From Frondihabitans australicus (GTDB taxonomy: Bacteria; Actinomycetota; Actinomycetes; Actinomycetales; Microbacteriaceae), in the NCBI RefSeq assembly GCF_003634555.1, contig NZ_RBKS01000001.1:1612001-1676000 (forward strand): a stretch of DNA of 64,000 nucleotides, in the 5' to 3' direction. The translations under genes and the position numbers were made by a program. Below are positions 7,380 through 15,887 of this stretch, piece after piece. Positions within the stretch are counted from its first letter, which is position 1. Each line of letters begins with the position of its first letter. Below the pieces are notes generated by a model. That model saw nothing but the letters and a program-made list of their open reading frames with translations. It was not told the DNA's origin and did not search any database.

Positions 7380-9254
7380 TCAGACGGCGAGCGCCCGCGT
7401 CACGAACGCGACCATCGCGTGCACGAGCGCGCGCCGCGAGTCGAGCCGGCGGTACTCGTGGCCCTCGCCCGCGAGCTCGAGGTAGTCGACGTCGGCGCCG
7501 CGGGCCCGCAGTGCGGCCACGACCTGGTGCGCCTCGCCGATCGGCACGTTCGTGTCGAGCTCGCCGTGCACGACGAGCAGCGGCGCTGTGATGTCGTCGA
7601 CCGCGCGCATCGGCGACAGGTCGGCGAGCAGCTCGGCGTCGTCGTCCGGATCGCCGTACTTCGTCACCGCGGCGGCCGCGATCCACGGCTCGGTGTCGCG
7701 GTAGAACGTGGCGAAGTCGCTCATGCCGCAGACGTCGACGCCGCAGGCGAAGACCGAGGGCGCGAACGCGAGAGACGCCAGCGTGGCGTACCCGCCGTAC
7801 GACCTCCCCTCGACCCCGATGCGCGCAGGATCCGCGAGCCCCTCGCCCGCCAGATACTCCGCCGCGCTCACCACGTCGCCGAGCGCCTCCCACCTCTTCT
7901 CGCGATCGTCGGCGTGCACGAACGCGCCGCCGAACCCGGACGAGCCGCGGATGTTCGGCGCGAAGACGGTGATGCCGGCGGCCGCGAGGGACTGGTGCTG
8001 GGGCGAGAAGGCGGGGCGCTCCTGCGACTCGGGGCCGCCGTGGAGGTGGATCAGGGCGGGGCCGGGTCGGTTGGTCGCAGCTGCCGATCCTGCGCCCCGG
8101 TACAGCCACCCCGTGATCTCGAGGCCGTCGGCCGCGACGAAGCGCTCGAGGGTCGGCTCGACGAGCCCCTCGGGCAGCTCGGGGCCGGCGGTCACCCTCG
8201 ACCAGGCGTGCGTCACGGTGTCGAGACGCCAGAGTGTGCGGGGCGCGGTCGGCCCTTCGACGGCGAGGATCACGCTGCGGCCGTCGCGGGAGAGCACAGG
8301 ATCGGTGACCACGGCGCCCGGAAGCCCCTCGACCGGCGTCCGGGTGCCGGAGGCCGTGTCGAGCAGTTCGAGGGCGCTGCGCCCGGCGACGTTCCAGACG
8401 AGCAGCAGCACGCGGCCGGCGTCGTCGGCGTCGAGGAACTCCAGCTCGCCCGACGGGTGCGAGGCGAGCACGGTCGAGGTGCCGCGCCACCGGTGCGGCC
8501 CGATCGGCATGGCGACCAGCTGTCGCCTGGGCAGGCCGGCCTCGGTCGAGAGGTAGGCGATGAGCGGGCTCGACTCGCTCTCGGGTGCGGGCCGGATGAA
8601 CGCGGTGTCGGCCGATCCTGCCCACGGGTCGGTGAGGAGCGGGTGGTCGTCGTCGGTGAGGCGGTCGACGACCACGACGAACTCGCGGCCGCGCTGGCCG
8701 TCGCGCAGCACGACCAGGCGCTCCTCGACCGAGAGGTCGAGGATGTGGATCAGCTCGCCGACCGCGAGGTCGTCGCGCGCACCCGTCTCGGGGTCGACGA
8801 GGTACGCCCGGGCCGGCTGCTCGGGCTCGACGGACGGCAGCGTCACGACGACGCGGTGGCCGGAGCGCGACCACGGGCCGAGCTCGGCGTGCTGGTCGCG
8901 GGAGCCCGCGATCCGCTGGGCGTCGGATCCGTCGGGGCGCACGACCCAGACCTGCTGCCGGACTCCCCCGTCGGTCGCGAGCGAGACGGCGAGCCAGGCG
9001 CTGTCGGCCGACCACGAGACGGCGACGGCCGGGTCGTCGCCGACGTCGATCGGGGTCGGGTCGGGCAGCGGGCCGTCGCCGGTCACGACCTCCTGCACGA
9101 AGACCTGCGGAGTGCCGAAGCGGTCGCTGATGAACGCGACGCGCCGCGCGTTGCGGGTCATGGTGGGGCCCCAGGATCCCCACGCCTCGACCAGGCGATC
9201 GGCCAGCGCTGTGGTCGGGGAGTCAGTGATCGGGGTGTCGGCTGCGGTCGTCAT
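7380..9254 (-). CDS. S9 family peptidase (prolyl-oligopeptidase type)
   Basis: A 624-residue protein: an N-terminal beta-propeller region (to about residue 370) and a C-terminal alpha/beta-hydrolase domain. The nucleophile elbow GVEGRSYGGY carries the serine; VVHGELDTNVP supplies the likely aspartate and GEGHEYRR the histidine. Such enzymes cleave short peptides from the cytoplasm; no signal peptide is visible. The start at 9254 overlaps the stop of the amidotransferase gene (ATGA, 4 bp), with AGGGG upstream. It is the last gene of a three-gene unit, so its natural substrate may be the product of the two upstream enzymes. Confidence 0.88.
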   Translation of the reverse strand: MTTAADTPITDSPTTALADRLVEAWGSWGPTMTRNARRVAFISDRFGTPQVFVQEVVTGDGPLPDPTPIDVGDDPAVAVSWSADSAWLAVSLATDGGVRQQVWVVRPDGSDAQRIAGSRDQHAELGPWSRSGHRVVVTLPSVEPEQPARAYLVDPETGARDDLAVGELIHILDLSVEERLVVLRDGQRGREFVVVVDRLTDDDHPLLTDPWAGSADTAFIRPAPESESSPLIAYLSTEAGLPRRQLVAMPIGPHRWRGTSTVLASHPSGELEFLDADDAGRVLLLVWNVAGRSALELLDTASGTRTPVEGLPGAVVTDPVLSRDGRSVILAVEGPTAPRTLWRLDTVTHAWSRVTAGPELPEGLVEPTLERFVAADGLEITGWLYRGAGSAAATNRPGPALIHLHGGPESQERPAFSPQHQSLAAAGITVFAPNIRGSSGFGGAFVHADDREKRWEALGDVVSAAEYLAGEGLADPARIGVEGRSYGGYATLASLAFAPSVFACGVDVCGMSDFATFYRDTEPWIAAAAVTKYGDPDDDAELLADLSPMRAVDDITAPLLVVHGELDTNVPIGEAHQVVAALRARGADVDYLELAGEGHEYRRLDSRRALVHAMVAFVTRALAV

Positions 9255-11035
9255 GCGATCCCCTGCTCCTGCAGCCACATCTCGATCAGGCCGAGCTGCC
9301 AGAGGACGTTCGAGCCGAGCGTGGTGCGGTTCGTGTTCGGGTCGGCGAGGAGCGACTCGACGGCGGCCGGGTGGAACAGGCCGCGGTCGATCGCGACCGG
9401 GTCGAGGAGCGCGGCCTTCACCCGGGCGAGGAATGGCCCCTCGAGCTGCCGGATCGCCGGGACGGGGAAGTAGCCCTTCGTGCGGTCGATGACGGCGTCG
9501 GGCACGATGCCGCGGGCGGCGCGCTTGAGGACGCCCTTGCCGCCGTCCTGCAGCTTGAGCTCGGGCGGGATCCGGCCGGCGAGCTCGACGAACTCGTGGT
9601 CGAGGAAGGGCACGCGGGCCTCGAGGCCCCAGGCCATGGTCATGTTGTCGACGCGCTTGACCGGGTCGTCGACGAGCATCACGGTGGTGTCCATGCGCAG
9701 GGCCGCGTCGACGCTGGTCTCCGCCCCCGGCCGGGCGAACTGCTCGTCGACGAGGAGCGACGGCGTGTCGACGTCGGGCATCCACTCGGGGCGCAGCAGT
9801 CTCGCCAGCTCGCGCCAGCGGCGGTCGAAGAACACCGACGCGTACGCCTCGCCCGCGCGCGCCCGGGGGATGCCGGCGAGCGGCGGGTACCAGTCGTAGC
9901 CGCCGAGCACCTCGTCGGCGCCCTGGCCCGACTGGACGACGCTGATGGTCTTCGAGACCTCTTCGCTGAGGAGGTAGAAGGCGACGCAGTCGTGGCTCAC
10001 CATCGGCTCGCTCATGGCCCGGATCGCTCCGTCGATCCCGGGCAGCAGGCGATCCTGCGGGATCGGGATCCGGTGGTGGTCGGTGCCGAACTCGCGCGCG
10101 ACGATCGACGAGTACTCGAACTCGTCGCCCGACTCGCCGCCGGCCGAGTCGAAGCCGATGCTGTAGGTCGCCAGATCCCTCTGCCCGGCCTCGGCGAGGA
10201 GCGCCACCACGAGGCTCGAGTCGATGCCGCCCGAGAGCAGCACGCCGACCGGCACGTCAGAGACCATGCGGCGCTCGACCGCGGTGCGGAGCTGAGCGAT
10301 CAGCGCCTCCTCCCAGTCGCGCGACGACCAGTCGGCGCGGTCGGGATCGCGGGTGAACGACGGCTCCCAATAGACGTGGTCGCGCGACTCGCCGTCCGGC
10401 TCGATCACTCGAACCGTGGCGGGCGGCAGCTTCTGCACCCCGGTGAGGATCGTGCGCGGCGCCGGCACCACCGAGTGGAACGTCATGTAGCTCGCGAGCG
10501 CCTCGACATCGATCGAGGTGTCCACGCCGCCCGCCGCGACGAGAGCCGGCAGGGTCGACGCGAAACGCACCCGGTCGCGCGTGTGGTCGACGTAGAGCGG
10601 CTTGATGCCCAGGCGGTCTCGGGCGAGGACGAGTCGGCCGCTCCTGTGCTCCCAGATCGCGATGGCGAACATGCCGAGCAGCCGCTCGACGAAGGCCGTG
10701 CCCCACTCGGCGTAGGCCTTGAGCACGACCTCGGTGTCGGAGGTCGAGAAGAACCGGTACCCCTTGGCCCGCAGCTCGTCGCGAAGCGCCTCGTAGTTGT
10801 AGACCATGCCGTTGTAGGCGATCGAGAGCCCCAGCTCGGCGTCGACCATCGGCTGCGAGCCCGACGTCGACAGATCGATGATCGCGAGCCTGCGATGGGC
10901 CAGCGAGACCGGCCCCCGAGCCCAGAGCCCGTCGCCGTCAGGGCCGCGATGAGCCTGGCACGCCGACATCCGAGCGGTGGCCGCAGGATCGGGTAGCCGC
11001 CCGTCGAAACGCAGCTCACCCGCGAGCCCGCACAC
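9251..11035 (-). CDS. asparagine synthase family amidotransferase (NAGGN amidotransferase-like)
   Basis: A 594-residue two-domain enzyme. It begins with the class-II glutaminase: the nucleophile Cys follows the start (CGLAGELRFDG), then HRGPDGDGLW and NGMVYNYEALRDEL. The synthetase half carries the ATP pyrophosphatase loop GVLLSGGIDSSLVVALL. The N-terminal pattern (ELRFDG, PMVDAELGLSIAYNG, DRLGIKPLYV) resembles N-acetylglutaminylglutamine amidotransferase more than AsnB. The expected reaction is transfer of glutamine-derived ammonia to a carboxyl of a small peptide. The start is GTG, three bases after the upstream stop, with GGGGGAG as ribosome site. Its partner is a fused GCS2/ATP-grasp ligase rather than the usual NAGGN synthetase, so the product may be new. 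Confidence 0.85.
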   Translation of the reverse strand: MCGLAGELRFDGRLPDPAATARMSACQAHRGPDGDGLWARGPVSLAHRRLAIIDLSTSGSQPMVDAELGLSIAYNGMVYNYEALRDELRAKGYRFFSTSDTEVVLKAYAEWGTAFVERLLGMFAIAIWEHRSGRLVLARDRLGIKPLYVDHTRDRVRFASTLPALVAAGGVDTSIDVEALASYMTFHSVVPAPRTILTGVQKLPPATVRVIEPDGESRDHVYWEPSFTRDPDRADWSSRDWEEALIAQLRTAVERRMVSDVPVGVLLSGGIDSSLVVALLAEAGQRDLATYSIGFDSAGGESGDEFEYSSIVAREFGTDHHRIPIPQDRLLPGIDGAIRAMSEPMVSHDCVAFYLLSEEVSKTISVVQSGQGADEVLGGYDWYPPLAGIPRARAGEAYASVFFDRRWRELARLLRPEWMPDVDTPSLLVDEQFARPGAETSVDAALRMDTTVMLVDDPVKRVDNMTMAWGLEARVPFLDHEFVELAGRIPPELKLQDGGKGVLKRAARGIVPDAVIDRTKGYFPVPAIRQLEGPFLARVKAALLDPVAIDRGLFHPAAVESLLADPNTNRTTLGSNVLWQLGLIEMWLQEQGIA

Positions 11036-11038
11036 CGG

Positions 11039-13564
11039 CTACTCCCCCGCCCCGATGATCCAGGTGTCCTTCGCGCCGCCGCCCTGCGACGAGTTCACCA
11101 CCATGCTGGCCTCGGGCGCCACGCGCGTGAGGGCGAAGTCGGCCAGCCGGCTCTCGCCCGGAGCCGCGCCGGTCAGGTAGACGAACGCCCGGAGGTCGAC
11201 GTGGCGCGGCTCGAGGCCGTGCTCGGTGAGGGTCGGGTGCAGCGAGAGCGTCACGACCTCCTGCGCCACCCAGCGGTCGGGCTCGTCGGCGATCGCGGCG
11301 CGACGCTCGGCCACCGTCGCGGCGTTCGCGCTCGGGCCGATGAGCACGCCGTGGCCGCCCTGCCCGTCGACCGGCTTCGTGACGAGCTCGCCGACGCGGT
11401 CGAGCACGCTCAGCCGCTCGGCCTCGTCGCGCAGCCGATACGTCGGGACCGACTCGAGCAGCGGCTTCTCGCCGAGGTAGTACTCGATCATCTCGGGCAC
11501 CGCCACGTACATCGCCTTGTCGTCGGCGAGCCCGTTGCCGGGAGCATTAGCGAGGAACACGTCGCCGGTCGCTGCGACGTCCATGATCCGGGCGCCCAGG
11601 TCGCCGTCGTCCGCCCTCGCGAGGTCGAGCAGCTCGCCGTCCAGCCGCAGGTAGAGCGCGTCGATCACACGCCCCGTCGAGCGCTCGACGACGCGGTGCT
11701 CCTGCACGTCGAGGTCGTCCGCCGTCACGAGCACGAGGCCGGCTCCCTCGGCGAGCGAGCGGTGCTCGAACCACGCCGAGCTCTCGGGGCCCGACGACAG
11801 CAGCGCCGCGGTCCCCTCCCCGCCCGCGCGCGCCAGCAGGGTGTCACGTAGCAGGGCCAGCACGGTCGCAGGATCCAGAAGCCCCTCGGGCCGGGGTACG
11901 TCCGGCACCACCTCGTCCATCAGCCTCCGCACCGCCACGGCGAACGCCGCTCCGCTGGGCGACCGCACGTTGTCCTCCAGCACGCGCCAGCCCCCGAACT
12001 CGTTGCGGATGAGGTCGAAGCCCTGGATCGGAGCCCGCACCGTGCCCGGTGGCAGCAGAGCGGCCTCGGCCCGCCAGCCCATGGCGTCGACGACGTCGTC
12101 TTCGCGCAGGATGCCGTCCGTCACGATCCTGCGCTCGCCGTAGGCGTCCTGCAGGAAGAGCTCGATCGCCCGGGCCCGCTGCGTCAGCCCCTTCTCGAGC
12201 TGCTTCCACTCGTGGCGCGTGACGATGCGGGGCACGAGGTCGACGTCGAAGCCGCGGATCTCGTCGCCGACGACGAAGCTGAGGCCGGTCTCCCGCGACC
12301 ACGTGTCGCGCCGGTGCCCCCGGCTCATCGACTCGGTGGGGCTCAGCGCGTGGAAGAACGGCGCGATGTCGACGTAGCTCGGCCGCGGGTGCAGGCCAGG
12401 CCCGATCGCCTCGTCGCCGGCACGGAAGCGGTATCCGGTGAGGGTGGGGAGGCTCGTCGAGTCGCCGCCCGACGGGCCCCGGGTCTCGCGGACGACCAGG
12501 TCGACGACGTCGTCGAGCTCGCCGCGCTCGGCGTAGGCGGCGCGCTGCCGATCGGCGGAGTTGCCGCGGGCGAGGGTCTGCTCGACGAGGAACGAGACGT
12601 CCTGCCAGTCGCCCAGCTCTTCGAGCTGCGGCCGCAGCCGCGAGACGAGCTGGCGGACGGCCTGCGGTGCGGGCAGCCGGGTGGGGTGCGCCTCGAGGTC
12701 GAGGAGCTCGCCGGAGAGGCCGGCGCGGGCCGCCTGCCACATCGCGGCGCGATGCAGCGGAGCGGCGCGGGTCTCGACGATGCGCTCGGACTCGATCTCC
12801 TGCTCGGCCGCGCGCACCGCGGCCCGGAACAGGCCGGCGATGAGCACGGCGTCGTCGACCAGAGGGCAGGCGTCGCAGGTGCGCAGCTCGAGCGTGGGCG
12901 CGTGGGAGGACGGCCGGACGTCGAAGTAGGCCATCTTCGCGTCGGCGATGACGCCCGTCGCGATCATGTCCTGGAGCATGCGGTCGTACTCGGCCGCGTT
13001 CTGCAGGGGCCCGGTCGCGCCCGCGCTCGGCCAGCGCTGCCAGATGATCGAGCGGATGCTCGCATAGCCGGTGTCCTGCCCGTTCCAGTACGGGCTCGAC
13101 GCGCTGAGGGCCAGGAGAACCGGCAGGACGGGCGCCACCCGCCCCGCGATCCTCACGGCGAGGTCGCGGTCGCTCACCCCGACGTGCACCTGCAGCCCGC
13201 AGATGAGCTGCTCGTCGACGAGCATGCGGTACTGCTCCTGCATGCGGCCGTAGCGCCCCGTCGTCGTGAGCTCGAAGTCGGCGAACTCGCTCCGGGGGGC
13301 GGTGCCCGCCGCGGCGATCGCGAGCCGCTCGGCACCGGTGACCTCGACCAGGTCGCTGCGCAGGCTCAGGATCTCGCGGCGGAGGTCGGTGAGAGTCGAC
13401 ACGACCGGGAGGTTCGTCTCGATGGTCGTGCGCTGGAGCTCGGCGCCGTAGCGGTCGCGGGGCAGGCGGGAGAGCAGCTGCGGGGCCTTCGCCGAGAGAC
13501 GCTTGGTCTCGAGGTCGATCAGGTGCAGCTCTTCTTCGGCGCCCAGGGTCAGCTCGGCCGTCAT
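11039..13564 (-). CDS. GCS2-type carboxylate-amine ligase fused to circularly permuted ATP-grasp
   Basis: An 841-residue fusion. Residues 1 to about 370 are a glutamate-cysteine-ligase-2 (YbdK-like) domain: LGAEEELHLIDL, 'ELQRTTIETNLPVVST' and CGLQVHVGVSDRDLAVRI. Residues from about 385 are a circularly permuted type-2 ATP-grasp domain: SYVDIAPFFHALSP, FGGWRVLEDNVRSPSGAAFA, 'LVTKPVDGQGGHGVLIGP' and the end VNSSQGGGAKDTW. Both halves belong to families that make amide or peptide bonds using ATP, so this one chain could run two successive ligations. It is the first gene of the unit with the amidotransferase and S9 peptidase. The peptide made is not predictable from sequence alone. Confidence 0.88.
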   Translation of the reverse strand: MTAELTLGAEEELHLIDLETKRLSAKAPQLLSRLPRDRYGAELQRTTIETNLPVVSTLTDLRREILSLRSDLVEVTGAERLAIAAAGTAPRSEFADFELTTTGRYGRMQEQYRMLVDEQLICGLQVHVGVSDRDLAVRIAGRVAPVLPVLLALSASSPYWNGQDTGYASIRSIIWQRWPSAGATGPLQNAAEYDRMLQDMIATGVIADAKMAYFDVRPSSHAPTLELRTCDACPLVDDAVLIAGLFRAAVRAAEQEIESERIVETRAAPLHRAAMWQAARAGLSGELLDLEAHPTRLPAPQAVRQLVSRLRPQLEELGDWQDVSFLVEQTLARGNSADRQRAAYAERGELDDVVDLVVRETRGPSGGDSTSLPTLTGYRFRAGDEAIGPGLHPRPSYVDIAPFFHALSPTESMSRGHRRDTWSRETGLSFVVGDEIRGFDVDLVPRIVTRHEWKQLEKGLTQRARAIELFLQDAYGERRIVTDGILREDDVVDAMGWRAEAALLPPGTVRAPIQGFDLIRNEFGGWRVLEDNVRSPSGAAFAVAVRRLMDEVVPDVPRPEGLLDPATVLALLRDTLLARAGGEGTAALLSSGPESSAWFEHRSLAEGAGLVLVTADDLDVQEHRVVERSTGRVIDALYLRLDGELLDLARADDGDLGARIMDVAATGDVFLANAPGNGLADDKAMYVAVPEMIEYYLGEKPLLESVPTYRLRDEAERLSVLDRVGELVTKPVDGQGGHGVLIGPSANAATVAERRAAIADEPDRWVAQEVVTLSLHPTLTEHGLEPRHVDLRAFVYLTGAAPGESRLADFALTRVAPEASMVVNSSQGGGAKDTWIIGAGE

Positions 13565-13590
13565 TCCCCGACCCTATGCGCATCGGGCGA

Positions 13591-13648
13591 TCGGGGGTCA
13601 GACTCGGCGATTCCCTGTGCGAAACCACAGGTGTCGTCTGACCCCCGA
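13591..13648. terminator. hairpin between the ATP-grasp gene and gap
   Basis: TCGGGGGTCAGAC (13591-13603) pairs perfectly with GTCTGACCCCCGA (13636-13648). An inner CTGTG/CACAG pair (13615-13619 with 13626-13630) extends it. It lies just 3' of gap on the minus strand. No T-run follows, so termination is inferred from position and stem strength. Confidence 0.5.
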
Positions 13649-13654
13649 CATGCC

Positions 13655-14677
13655 TCAGGAGGCGGCGAGCAGCTCGAGCGTGTCGATCACGCGGTTCGAG
13701 AAGCCCCACTCGTTGTCGTACCAGGCGACCACCTTCACGTGGCGGCCGTCGACGCGGGTGAGGGCGGAGTCGAAGATCGACGACGCCGGGTTGCCGGTGA
13801 TGTCCGACGAGACGAGCGCGTCGTCCGAGTACTCGAGGATTCCCTTGAGCGCTCCGTCGGCGGCGTTCTTGTACGCCGCGAGGACCTCGTCGAGCGTGAC
13901 GTCCTTCGAGACCGTGGTGTTCAGCTCGACGATCGAGCCGACCGGCACGGGAACGCGGATCGAGTCGCCCGACAGCTTGCCGTTCAGGTTCGGCAGCACG
14001 AGGCCGATCGCCTTCGCGGCGCCGGTCGACGTCGGCACGATGTTCACGGCGGCCGCACGGGCGCGACGCGGGTCGCGGTGCGGGGCGTCCTGCAGGTTCT
14101 GCTCCTGCGTGTAGGCGTGCACCGTCGTCATGAAGCCGTGCTCGATGCCGGCCAGGTCGTCGAGCACGGAGGCCAGCGGAGCCAGGGCGTTCGTGGTGCA
14201 GGAGGCGTTCGAGACGATCGTGTGGACGGCCGGGTCGTACGCCGCCGTGTTGACTCCGTAGGCGAGCGTCACGTCGGCTCCGTCCGCGGGGGCGCTCACC
14301 AGCACGCGCTTCGCTCCCGCGTCCAGGTGCGCGCGAGCGGCTTCGGCCGACGTGAATCGGCCGGTCGACTCGAGGACGATGTCGACGCCGAGCTCTTTCC
14401 AGGGGAGGTCGCGGGGGTCGCGCTCGGCGAGCACCCGGATCCTGCGGCCGTCGACCACGAGGGTGTCGCCGTCGACCTCGACGGGGCGGCCGAGGCGCCC
14501 GGCGGTGGTGTCGAAGGCGAGCAGGCGGGCCAGGTCGCGGGGCTGGGTGAGGTCGTTGACGGCGACGATCTCGAGCGTGGTCGCGGCGGAGTTCGCGCCG
14601 GTGCCCTCTCGCTCGAGGAGGGCGCGGAGGGCGTTGCGGCCGATGCGGCCGAAGCCGTTGATCGCGATGCGGGTCAT
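13655..14677 (-). CDS. gap: glyceraldehyde-3-phosphate dehydrogenase
   Basis: A 340-residue enzyme oxidising glyceraldehyde 3-phosphate with NAD and phosphate in glycolysis. The Rossmann start MTRIAINGFGRIGRNALRAL, the catalytic cysteine in SNASCTTN, the histidine in TTVHAYTQEQ, and WYDNEWGFSNRV near the end are all present. It has a slightly longer N-terminal domain insert (EREGTGANSAATTLEI). AAAGGTGA precedes the ATG. No pgk or tpiA flanks it, unlike the main actinobacterial glycolytic operon, so this may be a second paralogue; that is an inference. Confidence 0.95.
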   Translation of the reverse strand: MTRIAINGFGRIGRNALRALLEREGTGANSAATTLEIVAVNDLTQPRDLARLLAFDTTAGRLGRPVEVDGDTLVVDGRRIRVLAERDPRDLPWKELGVDIVLESTGRFTSAEAARAHLDAGAKRVLVSAPADGADVTLAYGVNTAAYDPAVHTIVSNASCTTNALAPLASVLDDLAGIEHGFMTTVHAYTQEQNLQDAPHRDPRRARAAAVNIVPTSTGAAKAIGLVLPNLNGKLSGDSIRVPVPVGSIVELNTTVSKDVTLDEVLAAYKNAADGALKGILEYSDDALVSSDITGNPASSIFDSALTRVDGRHVKVVAWYDNEWGFSNRVIDTLELLAAS

Positions 14678-14810
14678 GGGGATTCACCTTTCTGGAGCCG
14701 CGGTCGTTGCGGCACGCGAACCAGGTTCGCGCCGCGCGCCGTCGCTCGACAGGGGCGCGCACGACACCCTTCGCAAGTTTCTCGCCACGCTTCTCCCGCC
14801 CGTTCCTCCT

Positions 14811-14868
14811 GCGACAAAACGCGACACCTGCGACGTGCCGGAGCGTCGCAGGTGTCGCGTTTTGTCGC
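14811..14868. repeat. dispersed palindromic repeat, copy 1
   Basis: Two 25-bp arms (14811-14835 and 14844-14868) are perfectly complementary around an 8-nt loop. The core GCGACACCTGCGACG recurs in two other intergenic hairpins at 27921 and 46239. It lies just beyond the 3' end of the GlxA-type gene. It could act as a terminator despite lacking a clean T-tract. Confidence 0.8.
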
Positions 14869-14877
14869 GTGGACGGC

Positions 14878-15831
14878 TTATTCACCTCCGGTGAAGGTGC
14901 GGCGGTAGTCACGAGGCGTCGTGCCCAGGATCCGCTGGAAATGCTGCCGCAGATTCGCCCCCGTGCCCAGCCCCACCTCGGCCGCGATCTGCTCGACGCC
15001 GAGCTCCGACAGCTCGAGCAGCTCGCGCGCCGCATCGACCCGAGCCCGCAGCAGCCACTGCATCGGCGTGTACCCGGTGTCATCGACGAACCGCCGCGAG
15101 AACGTGCGCGGCGACGACGCCGAATGGTGGGCCATCGCCTCGAGCGTGAGCGGCTCGCCGAGGTGCCGCAGCGCCCACTCGCGCGTCGCGGCGAAGCGCT
15201 CGCCGCGCGGCTCGGACACGCTCCGGGGCACGTACTGCGCCTGTCCGCCCGAGCGGTACGGCGCCGCGACGAGGCGTCTGGCCGTGTGATTCGACGACGC
15301 GATGCCCAGATCCGATCGCAGGATGTGCAGGCACAGGTCGATCCCGGAGGCCGCCCCCGCACTCGTGAGCACGTCGCCCTCGTCGACGAAGAGCACGTTC
15401 TCGTCGACGCGGATCGCCGGGTACTGCTCGGCGAGGGCCCGCGTGTAGTGCCAGTGCGTCGTGGCGCGCTTGCCGTCGAGCAGGCCCGTCGCGGCGAGCG
15501 CGAACGCGCCGGTCGAGATCGCTGCGAGCCTGGCCCCGCGCTCGTGCGCACCGCGCAGCGCGTCGACGACCGGGGCGGGCGGCGCCTCCCGGTCGGGGAA
15601 CCGGTAGCCGGGCACGAAGACGATGTCGGCCCAGTCGAGGGTCTCGAGCCCGTTCGCGACGCCGAACGACAGCCCGTCGCCGCCCGTGATCAGGCCGGGC
15701 TCGGGGCCGCAGACCCGCACCTCGTAGGGCATGCTGCGCCGCGTCGAGAAGACCTGGGCGGGGATCCCGACGTCGAGCGGCTTCGCCCCCTCGAGGACGA
15801 GAACGGCGACGCGACCCAGGCGCTCTGACAT
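14878..15831 (-). CDS. GlxA family transcriptional regulator (DJ-1/PfpI plus AraC HTH)
   Basis: A 317-residue regulator. The N-terminal half (to about 185) is a DJ-1/PfpI-like sensor, with VAVLVLEGAKPLDVGIPAQV and TSAGAASGIDLCLHILR. The C-terminal half is an AraC helix-turn-helix pair, with PLTLEAMAHHSASSPRTFSR and 'GVEQIAAEVGLGTGANLRQHF'. The effector and targets are unknown. TAGGCT (minus strand) stands six bases before the ATG with no Shine-Dalgarno, suggesting leaderless translation. It is divergent from the secreted-protein gene at 15888, 56 bp away, which is a candidate target. Confidence 0.9.
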   Translation of the reverse strand: MSERLGRVAVLVLEGAKPLDVGIPAQVFSTRRSMPYEVRVCGPEPGLITGGDGLSFGVANGLETLDWADIVFVPGYRFPDREAPPAPVVDALRGAHERGARLAAISTGAFALAATGLLDGKRATTHWHYTRALAEQYPAIRVDENVLFVDEGDVLTSAGAASGIDLCLHILRSDLGIASSNHTARRLVAAPYRSGGQAQYVPRSVSEPRGERFAATREWALRHLGEPLTLEAMAHHSASSPRTFSRRFVDDTGYTPMQWLLRARVDAARELLELSELGVEQIAAEVGLGTGANLRQHFQRILGTTPRDYRRTFTGGE

Positions 15832-15849
15832 GCCGCGAGCCTAACAATG

Positions 15850-15879
15850 TTGCTTAAATCACCCAGGCACTGGTACCTT
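15850..15879 (+). promoter_or_regulatory. promoter of the secreted-protein gene
   Basis: TTGCTT (15850-15855) and TACCTT (15874-15879) are separated by 18 bp, with an extended TGG just before the -10. The GTG start follows nine bases later, so transcription should begin at or near the start codon. A perfect palindrome, AGTATTTCAATACT (15892-15905), lies immediately downstream and could be an operator. Confidence 0.5.
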
Positions 15880-15887
15880 CTCTACTC

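Noticed and set aside
11844-15551. A 1235-codon minus-strand frame spanning three genes
   Set aside because: It runs out of frame through the ATP-grasp gene, gap and the GlxA gene, all of which have recognisable domains in other frames; its composition is Arg/Ala repeats.
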